Shown here piece by piece: positions 21,731 through 32,432 of a stretch of 64,000 nt of DNA (positions are counted from its first letter, which is position 1; each line of letters starts with the position of its first letter). Source of the DNA: Diaporthe sp. PMI_573 (taxonomy: Eukaryota; Ascomycota; Sordariomycetes; Diaporthales; Diaporthaceae); assembly GCA_021399435.1 (NCBI GenBank), contig JAJTUP010000123.1, positions 1-64,000 on the forward strand, read 5' to 3'. Position numbers and translations under genes: made by a program. The notes beneath the pieces were generated by a model. That model saw only the letters and a program-made list of their open reading frames with translations. It had not been told where the DNA came from and made no database searches.

Positions 21731-21898
21731 ATGAGTCACATTTTCATCAACAAGTCAGCCGCGGAAGCTGTCGTCAACGGCCCAAGCTCATCCGCGGCGG
21801 CCCAAGTACTGGAGCGATGCACATGTGCTCACGCGACACCACATGTGCAGCCAGAGTTTCAAAACTTTGCGGCTGGAAGCCTGCTGTGGAATGAGTAA
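21731..21898 (+). CDS. Short hypothetical ORF with promoter-like upstream DNA
   Basis: An ATG at 21731 gives a 55-codon frame (MSHIFINKSAAEAVVNG...). It follows a TATATAG motif at about 21658 and a pyrimidine-rich leader, which looks like a real promoter. The stop region contains a plausible donor GTAAGC (21894), so it may be a first exon whose remainder is lost. No domain recognised. The track between 20663 and 21730 holds no supportable gene and may contain the shared promoter with the Zn2Cys6 gene. From 21900 to 22380 nothing is seen. Confidence 0.25.
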   Translation: MSHIFINKSAAEAVVNGPSSSAAAQVLERCTCAHATPHVQPEFQNFAAGSLLWNE

Positions 21899-22383
21899 GC
21901 ATACTATGTGCACCTCATTACAGACTAGAAGCTGAAAGATGCCTATGCGTGGAGTTCCAATTCCATTCATCCCATTGATGTCGGGGATGCATGGGACTAA
22001 ATAGACCGACCCTCAAAAGAATGGATGAAGGGAATTAGCAGTGCTTTTTGGGGACGGAGTTCAGCCACTGGCAATTGGCCGCAAAAACTATGTCAAGTAT
22101 GGCGGGGCCAAATACGGCAGACCTACGGGAAATGATTAATAAACTCTGAAAAATCAAAATTCATTAATGCAAACTCAAGTGCTCGTATGGATTATGGCAT
22201 GACCATGCCAAGGACTGAGAGGATGTAGTGTACCAAGGCGAGGCCTCATGTTCCTTGCTGATCGCTGGAGCACGATATAAGACACTGGTTTAAGCAGTCC
22301 CAAGGTACGTGCCTTCCCATGCATCGCGACCGCCGTCTTTCTTTTTCTTTGCTTCTGCTTCCTCTTTTCTCTTCTCCTTCAAT

Positions 22384-23760
22384 TCAAATTTCTTCCGACC
22401 AGTCCCATGATTCCGCATCCCTAATCGTCTTCTCGCTCAACTGCTCCAGCTTCCGCTCCGCCTTGGCCATCTCCTCCGGCACCGTGTTCCCCACGATGCC
22501 ACGCTCCCGTGCCTCAGATAGGAGCATGATGCCGTCCAGTGACCTGCACCGCGACAGCTGCACGTACAGGCTGTAGGGGTCGCGCGCGCTCGGAACCGCC
22601 TGGCCATCAATGTTGGTAGTTCTTGTCCCTGGCAGTTCGAGCGCCACGCGACCTAACGTCCTTGCCTGCACCTTGTAGTCTGTACAAGCAAACGCCGGTG
22701 CGCATGGCAGCCCCCTGCGGGAGACGTCGTGTTGCTGCCACGGCCGCTTTCTCTGGCACTCTATCTTGATGCTCATTGGCGTCAGGAGGACCGTGCCCAG
22801 CGGGATGCCCACGAAGCAGAAATCTCTCGTCGTCTCCGACGCGAGTCTGATGGGCCGAAGTGGAGCCCGGTATCGGCGTTGACTCTGTGGGCCGGGTGCC
22901 TCCTGTCGGTGACGACATCCACTGCCGCGTAGCTGGCGCCGTTGACTGGCTTCAGACCTTGGTGGGTGTTATGGTTCACGGCGACGGGCATGCCGGGAAC
23001 GAACATGAAGACAGCAGGCACTGGTATGGCGCTGTCGTCCCCTTGGCTCAGAATCATGAAGGCCTCCTCTTCCGTCGGCTCGCCCTCCTTCCACTTGTGC
23101 TCGGAAACGAAGATACGGAGCGGGGCCTGCCATTGCCTCTGGAAAGCGATCGTCGCCTCGACATTCAAGTTCCAGCGGTTCTTGTTCAGCGGTGTCACTA
23201 CCGTGATGCCCGATTCCCACGGGATCCGCCTCTCTTCCTGGTAACAGGCGCGGTTTAAATAGTCCAAATCGGACTAGTCCTGGACTCCTTGTCGAATGCG
23301 TGTTAGCAGCCCGCGTAGTCGTGGATCTTGCGCGGCACGGACTTACTCGTTTAGTACCACCACCGTGGTCAACTTCCTCCACAAGACGTGAGCCACGCCG
23401 TGTTGTCGCCTCCATTCCGCTGTGAAGGTATTTCTTCATCCCACGTCAAGGCCGCACTAGGGAAAAGGAACGACCTCTCCTGGACGAGGCGGAACTGGTG
23501 AACATCCCCACAAAAGAGCACAATCCGGATCCAGCCGAAGTCTTGCGTTGAACCCCGAAGCTTGCAAATGTCGTTCAATCACGACAGGTAGCGTCCGCGC
23601 GCCGAGCATACTGGCCTCGTCGATGATCAGCAGGTACTTCTCCTGGTAGTCCATCCTCGCCTGGCCGTAAACCAACTGATCCGCGAATTGAACGGCCTGG
23701 TCCTTGCTGTAGTTCTGAACGTCGTCGTTGTTAGCACCTCTAGTGAACTGGCAGAGCTGT
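22384..23760 (-). pseudogene. PIF1-like DNA helicase, C-terminal half, frameshifted
   Basis: Minus-strand pieces in different frames make one helicase. KYLLIIDEASMLGARTL is motif II. IVLFCGDVHQFRLVQERS is motif III (degraded GDFxQFPPV). TPLNKNRWNLNVEATI follows, then VFMFVPGMPVAVNHNT. ALELPGTRTTNIDGQAVP and YVQLSRCRSLDG are motif VI. At least two frameshifts separate them (around 22850 and 23500) and the Walker A part is missing. Such genes occur both as fungal PIF1 paralogues and inside Helitrons; no Rep domain is present to support a Helitron. Confidence 0.75.
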
Positions 23761-23769
23761 GGAGTCCCG

Positions 23770-24090
23770 CCCTTGTCGCGCTGTACTCAATCTAGTTGGC
23801 GGCATATTAGCCGGAGTACGGTGCTTAGTGGTTGGTCGAGGGTGAACAACCCAGCCAGCTGCCTCCCCGCCTCACAGAACGACATACACGGGACGAACAT
23901 GAATATGGCAGGAACTAGTATAGCACCATTGATCCCTACCGCCGCTTCTCTGGAGTGGCTGTCGCCAGGAGATGGTGCGATTGCCCCTTGGCTTCGAAGC
24001 TGTGCCGGCTGATCGGTTGCCCTTCAGCACTCTCGGCACGAAGATTTAGCTCGACCATGCCCTCCTAACGGTCCCCAAATCGCACCGCAT
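23770..24090 (-). pseudogene. Second, smaller PIF1 helicase remnant
   Basis: On the minus strand the peptide GINGAILVPAIFMFVPCM repeats the DDSAIPVPAVFMFVPGM segment of the neighbouring helicase pseudogene. Flanking bits (RRHSFEAKGQ-like, and a stop-filled tail) show the same family in worse decay. This suggests a duplicated or independently inserted helicase copy next to the first. Confidence 0.45.
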
Positions 24091-24093
24091 TCT

Positions 24094-25215
24094 TCATGGG
24101 TCCCCTGCACCGCCAGTGCAAGCGGCTTTCACCTTCCTTCTAAACGGCCTGTGCATCTGGTATCGGATTATCCACCACTCGGATGGGATCTTTCGCTCTT
24201 CATTGGGAGGAAATTCTTCAAAACGCTCCCGAAGCTTTTGCCAAGATGGATCATGATCCTCTCCCATCTTCTGCAGCAGTCGCGTTCTACGGCTGAAATA
24301 TGCTTTTCCAAGAACTTCTGCTATGTTTCCGAGATTGAAGACGACCGCATATGTGGCAAAACCCACAACAAAGGCAGTAACGATGAAGGGATTTCTCGTG
24401 TCGCCGTCGGCTATATTCGGAATGGCCCAGAGCGCCTGCAGATAAGTAAGTAGGTAGCTCACTCTTTGTGCCTGCTCTTTATGTAGGACTAGGGGCCATT
24501 GTGGATTGAAATACTCACGGCACAGAATGCCAAGGGCAAGTAGAATATGCTCACATAAGTGAGGAGCTGCACGTTCTGACCCAACCTGGTGGAAGATCTG
24601 CTCTCCATAAGAGCACTGGCATTGAAAAGCTTGGAATGTGTCAGGTTGACAACTCTTGAGACAACAGTGACAGGCCAGATGGGGAAATACTTACGCCATC
24701 ACGCAATGCTTGGACCGTCACCAGTTTTGCTCGAAATTGTGCTTGTAAATCTTCCAAGCTCTGTCGGATCTCCCCAGCCTCATTGTCGAGCTCTCGAAGC
24801 CTGCCGAGGTCTCGAGACCTGTCGAATTGAAGGGGCGGCGATTCGGGCGACGATTCGGGCGACGATTCGGGCGATGATTTGTGTGGTGGATCAAGTAGAT
24901 GACGAATCCGAGCTTGCCGAAAAAGCTTCCATTGCTTGATGTTGTCTTCAATGCTGACGTCAAATTCGTTTAGACAACCAAGGATCCAAAAGTAGAGCCT
25001 CGACCGGCTGAATGTCTCGTCGTCGAATAGTAGCTTCGTGTAAGCTTTGGGGTCCATGAAATCTTCGACTAGCAAGCTTCCAATGTGCTCATTGAACCGT
25101 CTCCATCGCTCCTCAACTTCTCTGAGAGCATGTACGATGCAGGATAGCTCAGCGGTTTGCTGACTTGTCTGACCCGCATCTATCTTCAAGTCGATGTCCG
25201 AATTTTGTTGAGTGT
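24094..25215 (-). CDS. CorA-like two-TM protein, 5' end incomplete
   Basis: Three exons on the minus strand: 25215-24695, 24629-24519 and 24435-24094, all joined in phase 0 across introns with GTAAGT and GTGAGT donors. The first exon is helical and acidic (LREVEERWRRFNEHIG, LYFWILGCLNEFDV) and has a Pro-Glu-Ser-Ser triplet repeat. The last two hold two hydrophobic helices (LLTYVSIFYLPLAFCAALWA and NPFIVTAFVVGFATYAVVF). This layout is that of fungal CorA-like proteins, without a visible GMN motif. The first exon starts at an acceptor (TTTAG at 25216-25220) and no upstream exon is convincing, so the gene is probably 5'-truncated or its start lies in an exon I cannot recognise. Confidence 0.6.
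24838..24882. repeat. 12-bp minisatellite, three copies
   Basis: Tandem copies of ATTCGGGCGACG lie inside the CorA-like gene and encode repeated Pro-Glu-Ser-Ser on the minus strand. The unit is a multiple of three, so length changes keep the frame. Confidence 0.7.
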
Positions 25216-25281
25216 CTAAAGGAAAAAAAGCAGAAGGACTCAGAATCAGCATTGTCCAATGGCTATGCGACCTTACAGTAC

Positions 25282-25299
25282 ACGTACGTACGTACGTAC
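25282..25299. repeat. (CGTA)n microsatellite
   Basis: About four tandem CGTA units lie in the gap between the divergent CorA-like gene and the BAH-PHD gene. It may be part of a shared promoter. Confidence 0.7.
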
Positions 25300-25451
25300 T
25301 GTATTTTAGCCAATCGACCCCGCATACAAAAACCATTCCTGAGCCCCGCCTCTCAGCCACTTCTTCCTCCCCCATATCTCTCAACGTTCTTACAAACCGC
25401 AGCAGGCTCTCGCCTCTCAGACACGGCTATCACTAACGGGAGGACTGACGT

Positions 25452-26867
25452 ATGGCATTCTCAATGGCCTCCCCTAACGACAACACAATGGCAGACTTTC
25501 GCAAGCGAAAGGTTGATATGAATGAAGATAGCATAGCGAACTGCCCTTTCTCAGTACAAGCCGTCACTTTGAAGAAGGCGAGGAAGTCTGTGACAAATGA
25601 AAGGCACCGATCCACGGACGGCCGGTATGTGTTTGTGCCGTCAAAAGGATGGTCTCAGATGACTAGATATAAGAAATTCATTTGTTTGTGGCTTACATCG
25701 GGATTACACAATGTAACACCTTGCTGATCTCTGCTTTCATCAGTGAACGAATCTACGTACCGCCCTGGTGACTACGTCTTCATCGCAAACGAGGAGACAC
25801 TCAAGAGCCATTGTTCCCGCTGTAGTGATAAGCTGCCCTGCCCCAATTTGAACCATAGCAACAGCTGGGTTGCTCGAATTGTTGAAATTCGTGCCAGAGA
25901 CGAGTTCCACGTCTACATCAGCGTTTGCTGGATGTACTGGCCAGATGAGGTGCCCAGAGGCACCAAGGATGGGAAAAAGCATATTCAAGGCCGTCAGCCC
26001 TACCATGGGCACAACGAATTAATTCAGTCTAATCACAGCAAGTATTGGCATGCCGGGACCATCCAACACGTTGGCACTAACTTATTGCTGCAGTGGGGAT
26101 CATTAATGTTGTATCCGTCATCAGGGAAGCAACTGTGACTCAGATAAGAGCAGAAAACGAGGAAGAAGTTCAAGCTGCGCTTTATTGGAGACAAACATTA
26201 GACGTTTTCACCAAAAGGCTTTCTGTAAGCAACGGCATCAGGAACAATGGAGTAAGGTCAATATTGACGGGCATATTAGGTCATCAAAAGGTTTTGTCAT
26301 TGCAACCAACCTCAAAACCCCGATAAAGTCATGATTCAGTGCCCCAACAAGAAATGCAACCGGTGGCTCCACGAGGAATGTTTGCGACATCAAATCCTGC
26401 TGAACACGTACGATCATCTGCAAACGGACATGACATATCCAGTACTCAACACCGAGTTGAGGTCGACGGGAAAGGAAACGGACAACCGCGATCTCGGCAT
26501 GAATCAACCCGGCACTATCGCTATCGCTGCGGAAGTTCTAACTAGGGCCGAAACAGATGGAGCTGATGAGTTAGTCGAACGTGGCGAAGGAGTTGAACCT
26601 AACGTGGTTTCCCTTCCTCCAGCCGGCGACGGCTTAGTGAGGTCGCAAAACGGCCAACCATTGACAATGCCAATCTGTGTAGCTAGCAGGAGGAGAAGAA
26701 AGAGAGTGGTTCGAAGCTTTCGAAAACCGTACGAAGGCCTACTTCGGGCAGAGCTTAAGTCGGAAGACGATGTGTTCGAGATCATATATCCACAACCCGA
26801 CGATCGAGGCGAGAAGAGATGGAGAGTGGGGTTCAACTGCACTGTCTGTGGCACGCGTATCCATTAA
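25452..26867 (+). CDS. BAH-PHD protein, putative chromatin reader
   Basis: Four exons deduced by phase: 25452-25683, 25744-26037, 26094-26224 and 26280-26867, giving about 414 residues. The BAH domain spans roughly residues 78-205 (STYRPGDYVFIANEE, WVARIVEIRARDEFHVYISV, WMYWPDEVPRGT, GRQPYHGHNELI). A PHD finger follows (FCHCNQPQNPDKV, IQCPNKKCNRWLHEECL). Intron 2 fits only if it uses a GC donor (GCAAGT, 26038-26093), which restores the conserved NHMGIINVVSV reading. A second ATG at 25464 is an equally good start. BAH-PHD proteins such as Neurospora EPR-1 read H3K27 methylation; that role here is inference. The C-terminus is basic then acidic. Frame intact. Confidence 0.78.
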
Positions 26868-26889
26868 TCACTTATGCTTCATCCACACC

Positions 26890-27468
26890 TACGAAGCCCT
26901 GCCGGACAACACAGTGGCAGAATCAGCGGAACAAAAAGCAACACGAATCAGACAAATCCAGAAGGATATTCAGGAAGAACTTTCTTTTGTACAAGAACGA
27001 ATGACAAAATACGCAAACTAGAAAAGAATTGAGGGACCAATCTTCAAGGAGGGAGATAAAGTCTACCTTCTCCGACGAAACATCAAAACCAAACGACCCA
27101 GCGACAAGCTCGACCACAAGAAAATCGGACCTTTCAAGATTTCACGGAAACTTTCGGACACCAACTACGAACTTTCATTACCTCAAGGAATGAGGCAACA
27201 CCCAGTCTTTCATATTTCACTCTTGGAACCAGCACCACAGAACGCAAGACTCGAGACACAAATTGAGACCATCGACGAATACAACAAAGAATACGAAGTG
27301 GAAGACATCATCGATTCACGACAACATCAAGGAACAATGGAGTACCTTGTCAAGTGGAAGAACTACGACGCAAACGAAAACACATGGGAACCAATCAACC
27401 ACCATTTGTCTAAACACATTCGCTGTGGCCAGCTTGAGAAGGCACAAGGATTCGTTTTGAGTTCCTGA
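26890..27468 (+). pseudogene. Gypsy integrase tail and chromodomain remnant
   Basis: One frame, broken by a TAG at 27019-27021, reads VAESAEQKATRIRQIQKDIQ, then GPIFKEGDKVYLLRRNIKTK, KIGPFKISRKLSDTNYELSL and HPVFHISLLEPAP. This is the integrase C-terminal region. It ends in a chromodomain (YEVEDIIDSRQHQGT, YLVKWKNYDANENTWEP). It belongs to a gypsy family different from the element at 10929-16729. The rest of pol, gag and the LTRs are absent. It starts just after the BAH-PHD stop, so it may have inserted in that gene's 3' flank. Confidence 0.8.
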
Positions 27469-27532
27469 GAGAACTTGTATAAAATTAGAACTCCATTGTG
27501 ATAATCGGGGTAACAAAACTTTGTTATAGAAG

Positions 27533-28170
27533 TTGAGAGATACTGTAAATTCGATGGAAAGACTTGGTAACATTATTGCAAGCGCTTTGAGAGCCCACGG
27601 TTTTAAATTAGGCATAACACCATTGAATGCTGCCTCAAGCAATGGCCACATCGAGGTGGTCAGGCTGCTGCTTAAGAAAGGGGTCGACTTTGCTGTCCCA
27701 GACAATAATGGATGGACACCACTGAATGCTGCCTCAAGCAATGGCCACATCGAGGTGGTCAGGCTGCTGCTCGAGAAAGGGGCTGACCTTGCTGTCCCAA
27801 GCAAATATGGCACGACACCGCTGTATGCTGCCTCAAGCAATGGCCACATCGAGGTGGTCAAGCTGCTGCTTAAGAAAGGAGCCGACCTTGCTGTCCCAAG
27901 CAAATATGGCACGACACCACTGAATGCTGCCTCGCGCACCGGCCACATCGAGGTGGTTAGGCTGCTGCTTGAGAAAGGGGCTAACCTTGCCGTCCCAAAC
28001 ACGGATGGCATAACACCACTATATTCAGCATCATCGAAAGGCCATGTCTCCATCGTCGAGCTTCTTCTTGATAAGGGAGCTGATTTTGAGGTTGTAAACG
28101 GATATCATCAGACCCCACTCCATGGTGCGGCCTTTGGCAACGCTGCCAAAACTGTCAACTTGCTTCTTCA
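27533..28170 (+). pseudogene. Ankyrin-repeat gene fragment
   Basis: Five complete 33-residue ankyrin repeats and one partial, with the motif TPLNAASSNGHIEVVRLLL repeated almost unchanged. The DNA units of 99 bp are near-identical (27613-28010), implying recent tandem expansion. The upstream part lacks an obvious N-terminal effector domain. The 3' end is lost: from about 28170 the DNA is copia gag on the opposite strand, and the frame stops in it at 28198. Many such genes in fungi are NLR-like or heterokaryon-incompatibility receptors, but no other domain is left here. Confidence 0.75.
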
Positions 28171-29354
28171 GAGTTGGACTTTGATCTCGGACCCTTAAGG
28201 GCTCGGACCTGTGCTTGAAAATCAGCATCGTTTTCGAGTTTTTCACGAACTCTTTCTTTGACATCCTGATTTGGCTTCCACCTTGGAAATGCCTTCTCAG
28301 GGAATACATAGTAGCATTCTGCAAGGGCGTGGGGATTTGCACATGCGAGGCAGCCTTTTTGACCCGAGGAATAACGTCCCGGATCGGCTCGAATCCCGCG
28401 CTTTCCACCACGTGAACCAGTCGCACCTCTACGTGGCGGCTTCGAATCTTCAACGACATGGGCGTCCCCATTTTCCTCATCATGACTACCAGAGCCATCG
28501 TAGGTAGTTGTAAAAGCTCCTTTCGCGACCTTTCCCTTTTGGGGGTCGTGGCTTTCCAACTCCTGACGGAAGTCTTGCCCGATATCACGATATTCGAGGC
28601 TCCCATCTGCTGAAGCGTGTTTTTGTGCTTGTTTATAGGAGGTGGCCCAGATAGGCATTACTCCCCGTATTGCAAGTAGGAAGTCTGAAAACCAGATTGT
28701 TGTATGCTGTGTTTCTGGGAGTTTCTTTTGGATCCCTTTGGACATCATCTCTTCCCACTTATCGATCCAGTTGTACGCCTCTTTGGTTGTACGAGGTGGT
28801 TTGAGGACCTTCTTGTATTCTTGATGAAGATGTAGCATCTCGTCGTGAGAGCTTTGGCCACATCTCTTTTGTAAGTTGTCATGCCATTTCCAGAGTGGTT
28901 CTCCTGCTTGGCAGCATGTTGACTTGTATGCAGGGGCAACAGTTTGGAGCAGCCACCTTGTGAGCTTCTCTACTGACTGCCGTTCCTCCTTGTACGATGC
29001 GTCAAAAAGTTGTTTATACCAGGTGAGGTCGAGATTAAATGCCTTAAGACCATTGTCGGTCAGATCGGTCATCATCCATTGTCCATTGTTCTTTTCTTGG
29101 ATTGTTTCTTCGTCCTCTTCCTCGTCGTTGGTCGTCTGTGATCTCGCATTTCGCTGTGCGTGTGGTTTCTTGATGTATTTCTTCTTTCGAATATCCGGCA
29201 TCTCCGGCTGAGGGAGTAGGGAAGTCTTATTCGTTATGTGGGATTCAAGTCCAAACGTTTGGGCCTGGAGCTCGAATTCGTGGTGCCAATCGTTCCAGTC
29301 GCCTGGTTTCGCTAGTATCGCGTTGAGGGTCTTCGTGTTTACGTAATCTGCCAT
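28155..29354 (-). pseudogene. gag: Copia (Ty1-type) Gag, 3' end of element lost
   Basis: About 399 residues on the minus strand from the ATG at 29354 (MADYVNTKTLNAILAKPGDW, a typical fungal copia start). It shows WKWHDNLQKRCG and NWIDKWEEMM and a zinc-finger-like CLACANPHALAECYYVF region. Protease, integrase and RT, which should follow, are missing because the element joins the ankyrin gene at about 28160-28175. The last codons (EEAS, stop) are antisense ankyrin DNA. The 5' LTR lies at 29389-29576. Confidence 0.75.
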
Positions 29355-29388
29355 GTTTGAATCGGTTTGAGGCAGTGAGACTCTTAAT

Positions 29389-29576
29389 TGTCAGATTATC
29401 ACCCTTTTAGGTATATGGGACGTGTAATTATGGTCCAATTGATGGGGTGGTCACTGTGTGTATTGTGATGATGTCTTGTCTTGGTTCTCTAGTGCGACCC
29501 CTCCTGTTGGGGGGCTGGTTTTGTCATGACGGACATATTGATGCCTCAGGCACACACCTCTTGGCTACCCGTCACA
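29389..29576 (-). repeat. Copia 5' LTR
   Basis: About 188 bp, starting TGTGACGGGTAGCC and ending TGATAATCTGACA on the minus strand, 34 bases upstream of the gag ATG. The 3' LTR is not present in the window, so the boundaries rest on TG/CA ends and position. From 29577 to 29801 nothing else is supportable. Confidence 0.55.
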
Positions 29577-29801
29577 TCTGACAGAAATTATTATTAAGAA
29601 ATGTAACGTTAGGCGTACTTTTGATTAATCCTGTGCAGCTTGGGGCCAACGCATGCTGTCGATCCGACCGAAATTTCAATATCTTAATTCTAATTTAGCC
29701 CGAGCGCAATTCCTTATACTGTATAAAGATAAAGACAATAGAATTGATTAAATAGGTCCTCGACGAATAAATCTCTACTCTTTTTTACCCTCCCTTCTAA
29801 T

Positions 29802-30851
29802 GTGCACTCCTGTATCGGTCGCTCATATTTCATTATGATGGACTTGGATTTGCTTTCTCCTTGGTTGGTCGGTGTAGTTAAAGCCCCCATTTCTTGTCTC
29901 GCCTTCCCAAAGTCTCTCAATGATGGTCGATTACCCAAAGAGTACAATATCAGGCAAAAAGAACGCCTGTTTCGAAATATCGGTTGCCATCCGCACATAT
30001 TACGCAACCAAATTCTGGCTGATATTGATCACGCCACATACCGGTATAAAAAGTTACAATCCGTGCTTGCAGGCAGCTTCAGGAGTGCAGATCCGCCAAC
30101 TCTCCCAACCACTATTAAACTCCGTTGCAGGGGCGGGCGACAACGCGCTAAAGCAGCGGAGCGAGTGCTAGGGCCCGAGTTCCAATGGACAGTACGATTG
30201 TATTGTTGCCAAGTGCAAGAAGGTTATAGCAACTCTCATAACATTTGTTAATGACATAGCCGCTGACTTGATCTGATCACAGAACAAAGCCGATTTCATT
30301 CGATTGTCCAGAGTGTTGCGAATTCTTATTCATTTGAAGCGCCATATACAGCCGGTGAAGTTTATCGTCAGATCCAGCTGAACCCAGACGCAGCAGAAAC
30401 AGATCGAAAGGGATGGCTAAGTCATATCAGCAAGTGCAAGGAAGACATTCTTACGAAGTTCTTGCGGAAAACTGAGATTGTGCAGGCATTAAACAGACTC
30501 CTCCGGTTTCCCGGTCTATGGGATGGTCTACAACTTGGCAATTTGCATAAGCATAGGGCCTTGCATTGCGATGAAGAGGTCATCCATTATCTCGGATTCG
30601 TATATGAAACCTGGGATCTCATCACCTTAGGTGTGGATGCTTTCGCTAACGCTGTTGATGTGGATACTGTTCGTCGACTGGAAAAACTCTTTCCAACTCA
30701 TCACGAGGACCTTGCCGCGATCCGGGACTTGTTTCGCTCAAACAAAGTTTTCACAGAAATTACTGACAAAGGAGAACGACAAAGGCTAGAGCAAAGCGTG
30801 TGCACAGTAAAGCGGCGTATTTCAAGCATCGAGACACTCAATATTTGCTAA
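29802..30851 (+). pseudogene. DUF3723 protein fragment
   Basis: Two exons: up to 30222, and 30283-30851, joined in phase across a 60-nt intron with GCTGAC branch. The N-terminal part reads YNIRQKERLFRNIGCHP and LRCRGGRQRAKAAERVLG. The second exon reads APYTAGEVYRQIQL, WLSHISKCKEDILTKFLRK, LLRFPGLWDGLQLGNLHKHR and ALHCDEEVIHYL. These match DUF3723 as I know it, a fungal domain found as an accessory gene in giant Starship transposons. The C-terminus is lost near 30840 where hAT sequence begins. Start codon uncertain. Confidence 0.65.
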
Positions 30852-30889
30852 TATGCAGACCAGGCAACGCCTCACGTAATTGGCGAACA

Positions 30890-31456
30890 ATCAGCCTTAA
30901 GTTGGTGGCTCGAGTCGGCACGCCAGTTCGTCTATCCGAACCTTAGCAAGATGGCTATCACGATCTTCTCGATCCCGTCAATGTCAGCTGAGCCGGAACG
31001 GGTTTTCTCAGGTACAAAGCATACCATTTCGCCTGAGCGTATTCGACTAGGACCAGAAATGGTAGAGATCACTGAGTGTATAAAGAGCTGGGTGAGGATT
31101 CCACCAGGCAAAGAGCGGGCTGTATTGAGTGGCATATTCAGGAATGCATTGCAGGTTGAGGAGGCTGCAGCAATACTTGAAAACGCCCCACTAGAGGCAG
31201 ATCAAGATCCTCAAGAGGATCATGCCATACTGTAAATGTAATTACCTAAGGCTCTGTACGAGCTATTCCGAGTTCTGTCTTAATAAGTTCATTAATAGAG
31301 ACTGTTAGAGACAATAGGTTAAACGATTCCGTCGAATCACCGTATTGAATGCTCTGTTTCACAAACATTGAAACAAAACTGAAACGAAGGTCAAGTTTCA
31401 GTGAAACGAACAAAACAGAGGGTATGTTTCAGTTTCAATGTATAATTCCATCGCTG
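30890..31456 (+). pseudogene. hAT 3' fragment with dimerisation domain and right end
   Basis: An open frame reads ALSWWLESARQFVYPNLSKM and SIPSMSAEPERVFSGTKHT, then ends at 31235. This is the hAT C-terminal dimerisation domain with the last catalytic Glu. About 220 bases later the DNA ends in an inverted CAGCGATGGAATTATAC-type terminus (to 31456), preceded by repeated GAAAC/GTTTC motifs. The left part of this element is replaced by the DUF3723 fragment. From 31457 to 32040 I see no supportable gene, only a short Cys-rich ORF on the minus strand (31631-31864) without recognisable family. Confidence 0.65.
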
Positions 31457-32432
31457 AGTCGATGCATGGTTACATGAAAGCGGTAGAGATAAATGAGAAA
31501 TATAAGGCTTCCACTGATGAAGAGATACAGGCTAGTATTGCTCACAGCAATATGTGCTAGTATTGACTGAGAAATGGAATGGAAAATCATTTAGGCTAAC
31601 AACCTACTATGAGCTCATCCAAGGTTTCGATCAATGCCACACAACATCACATAGCACGTGCATTGAGTTGATGTTGACATGACGTCCAAACCTCGCGTGA
31701 TGTTGATCAACATGCCCGTATTGTGATGTGGCACCATCGAGGGTGATAGGTGGCGTCACGTAGTCTTTGAGCGGCGAGGTGGCGCCTCCGGAGCAAAGGG
31801 CAAGACCGGCACGAGGGCATTCATGGCAGTCGGGGCGCTTCTTAGGCGAGCAGCATTCCTTCATGCAAGGCCTCGAGTCATTCTTTTGGGTCCTAATCTG
31901 GATATGCGTCCACTATGACGGGCCGGATGAGACTAGGGTATTATTTTAGGTGCGAATATCCGTTTTCTAAATCATGCAATACTTGCGTTGCAGTGGCTGA
32001 GGTTTGAGTAATTAAAAACAAAGTAAACGGAGAAAAATCCAGCAAGCACAATGGGAACGCCGCAACAGAACATCGAACTATCCCCAGCCAGACCAGTTCA
32101 TACCAGTGCCATTGCTGCTTTCAATGGATTGCGGACGCCTCCCACGTCGTCCCAGTCCAGGTGGGCTACAGCCCGGCTGAGAGACGGTCAACTCACCAGC
32201 CATCTCGCAAGAGACACGGAGAGCCACCGTCAGGTTCACCGCGTCCAACAAAGTCAAGGAGGGAAGAGCTAGAGATTAGAGCATCTGCCGGTACCGTGCA
32301 ACCAACCTTGCCACTTGATCGCTGTAGCCGACACGCAGCAAGCTCGACTAAAGAAGGATCGAGAAAGAGTTGCCTTAGCCAGATCGAATTACTGATATTG
32401 ATTTCATCCCGTTTTAGGTGCAAGAACGTGAG

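Noticed and set aside
22384..24090. Calling the helicase remnants a Helitron
   Set aside because: No Rep/HUH domain, no TC...CTRR termini or 3' hairpin recognised in the window.
29802..31235. Declaring a Starship element
   Set aside because: DUF3723 alone is not sufficient; no DUF3435 tyrosine recombinase or target-site pair is present in these 64 kb.
31631..31864. Cys-rich 77-codon minus-strand ORF as a possible small secreted protein
   Set aside because: No signal peptide, position in repeat debris, and a tail without the usual spaced cysteines.
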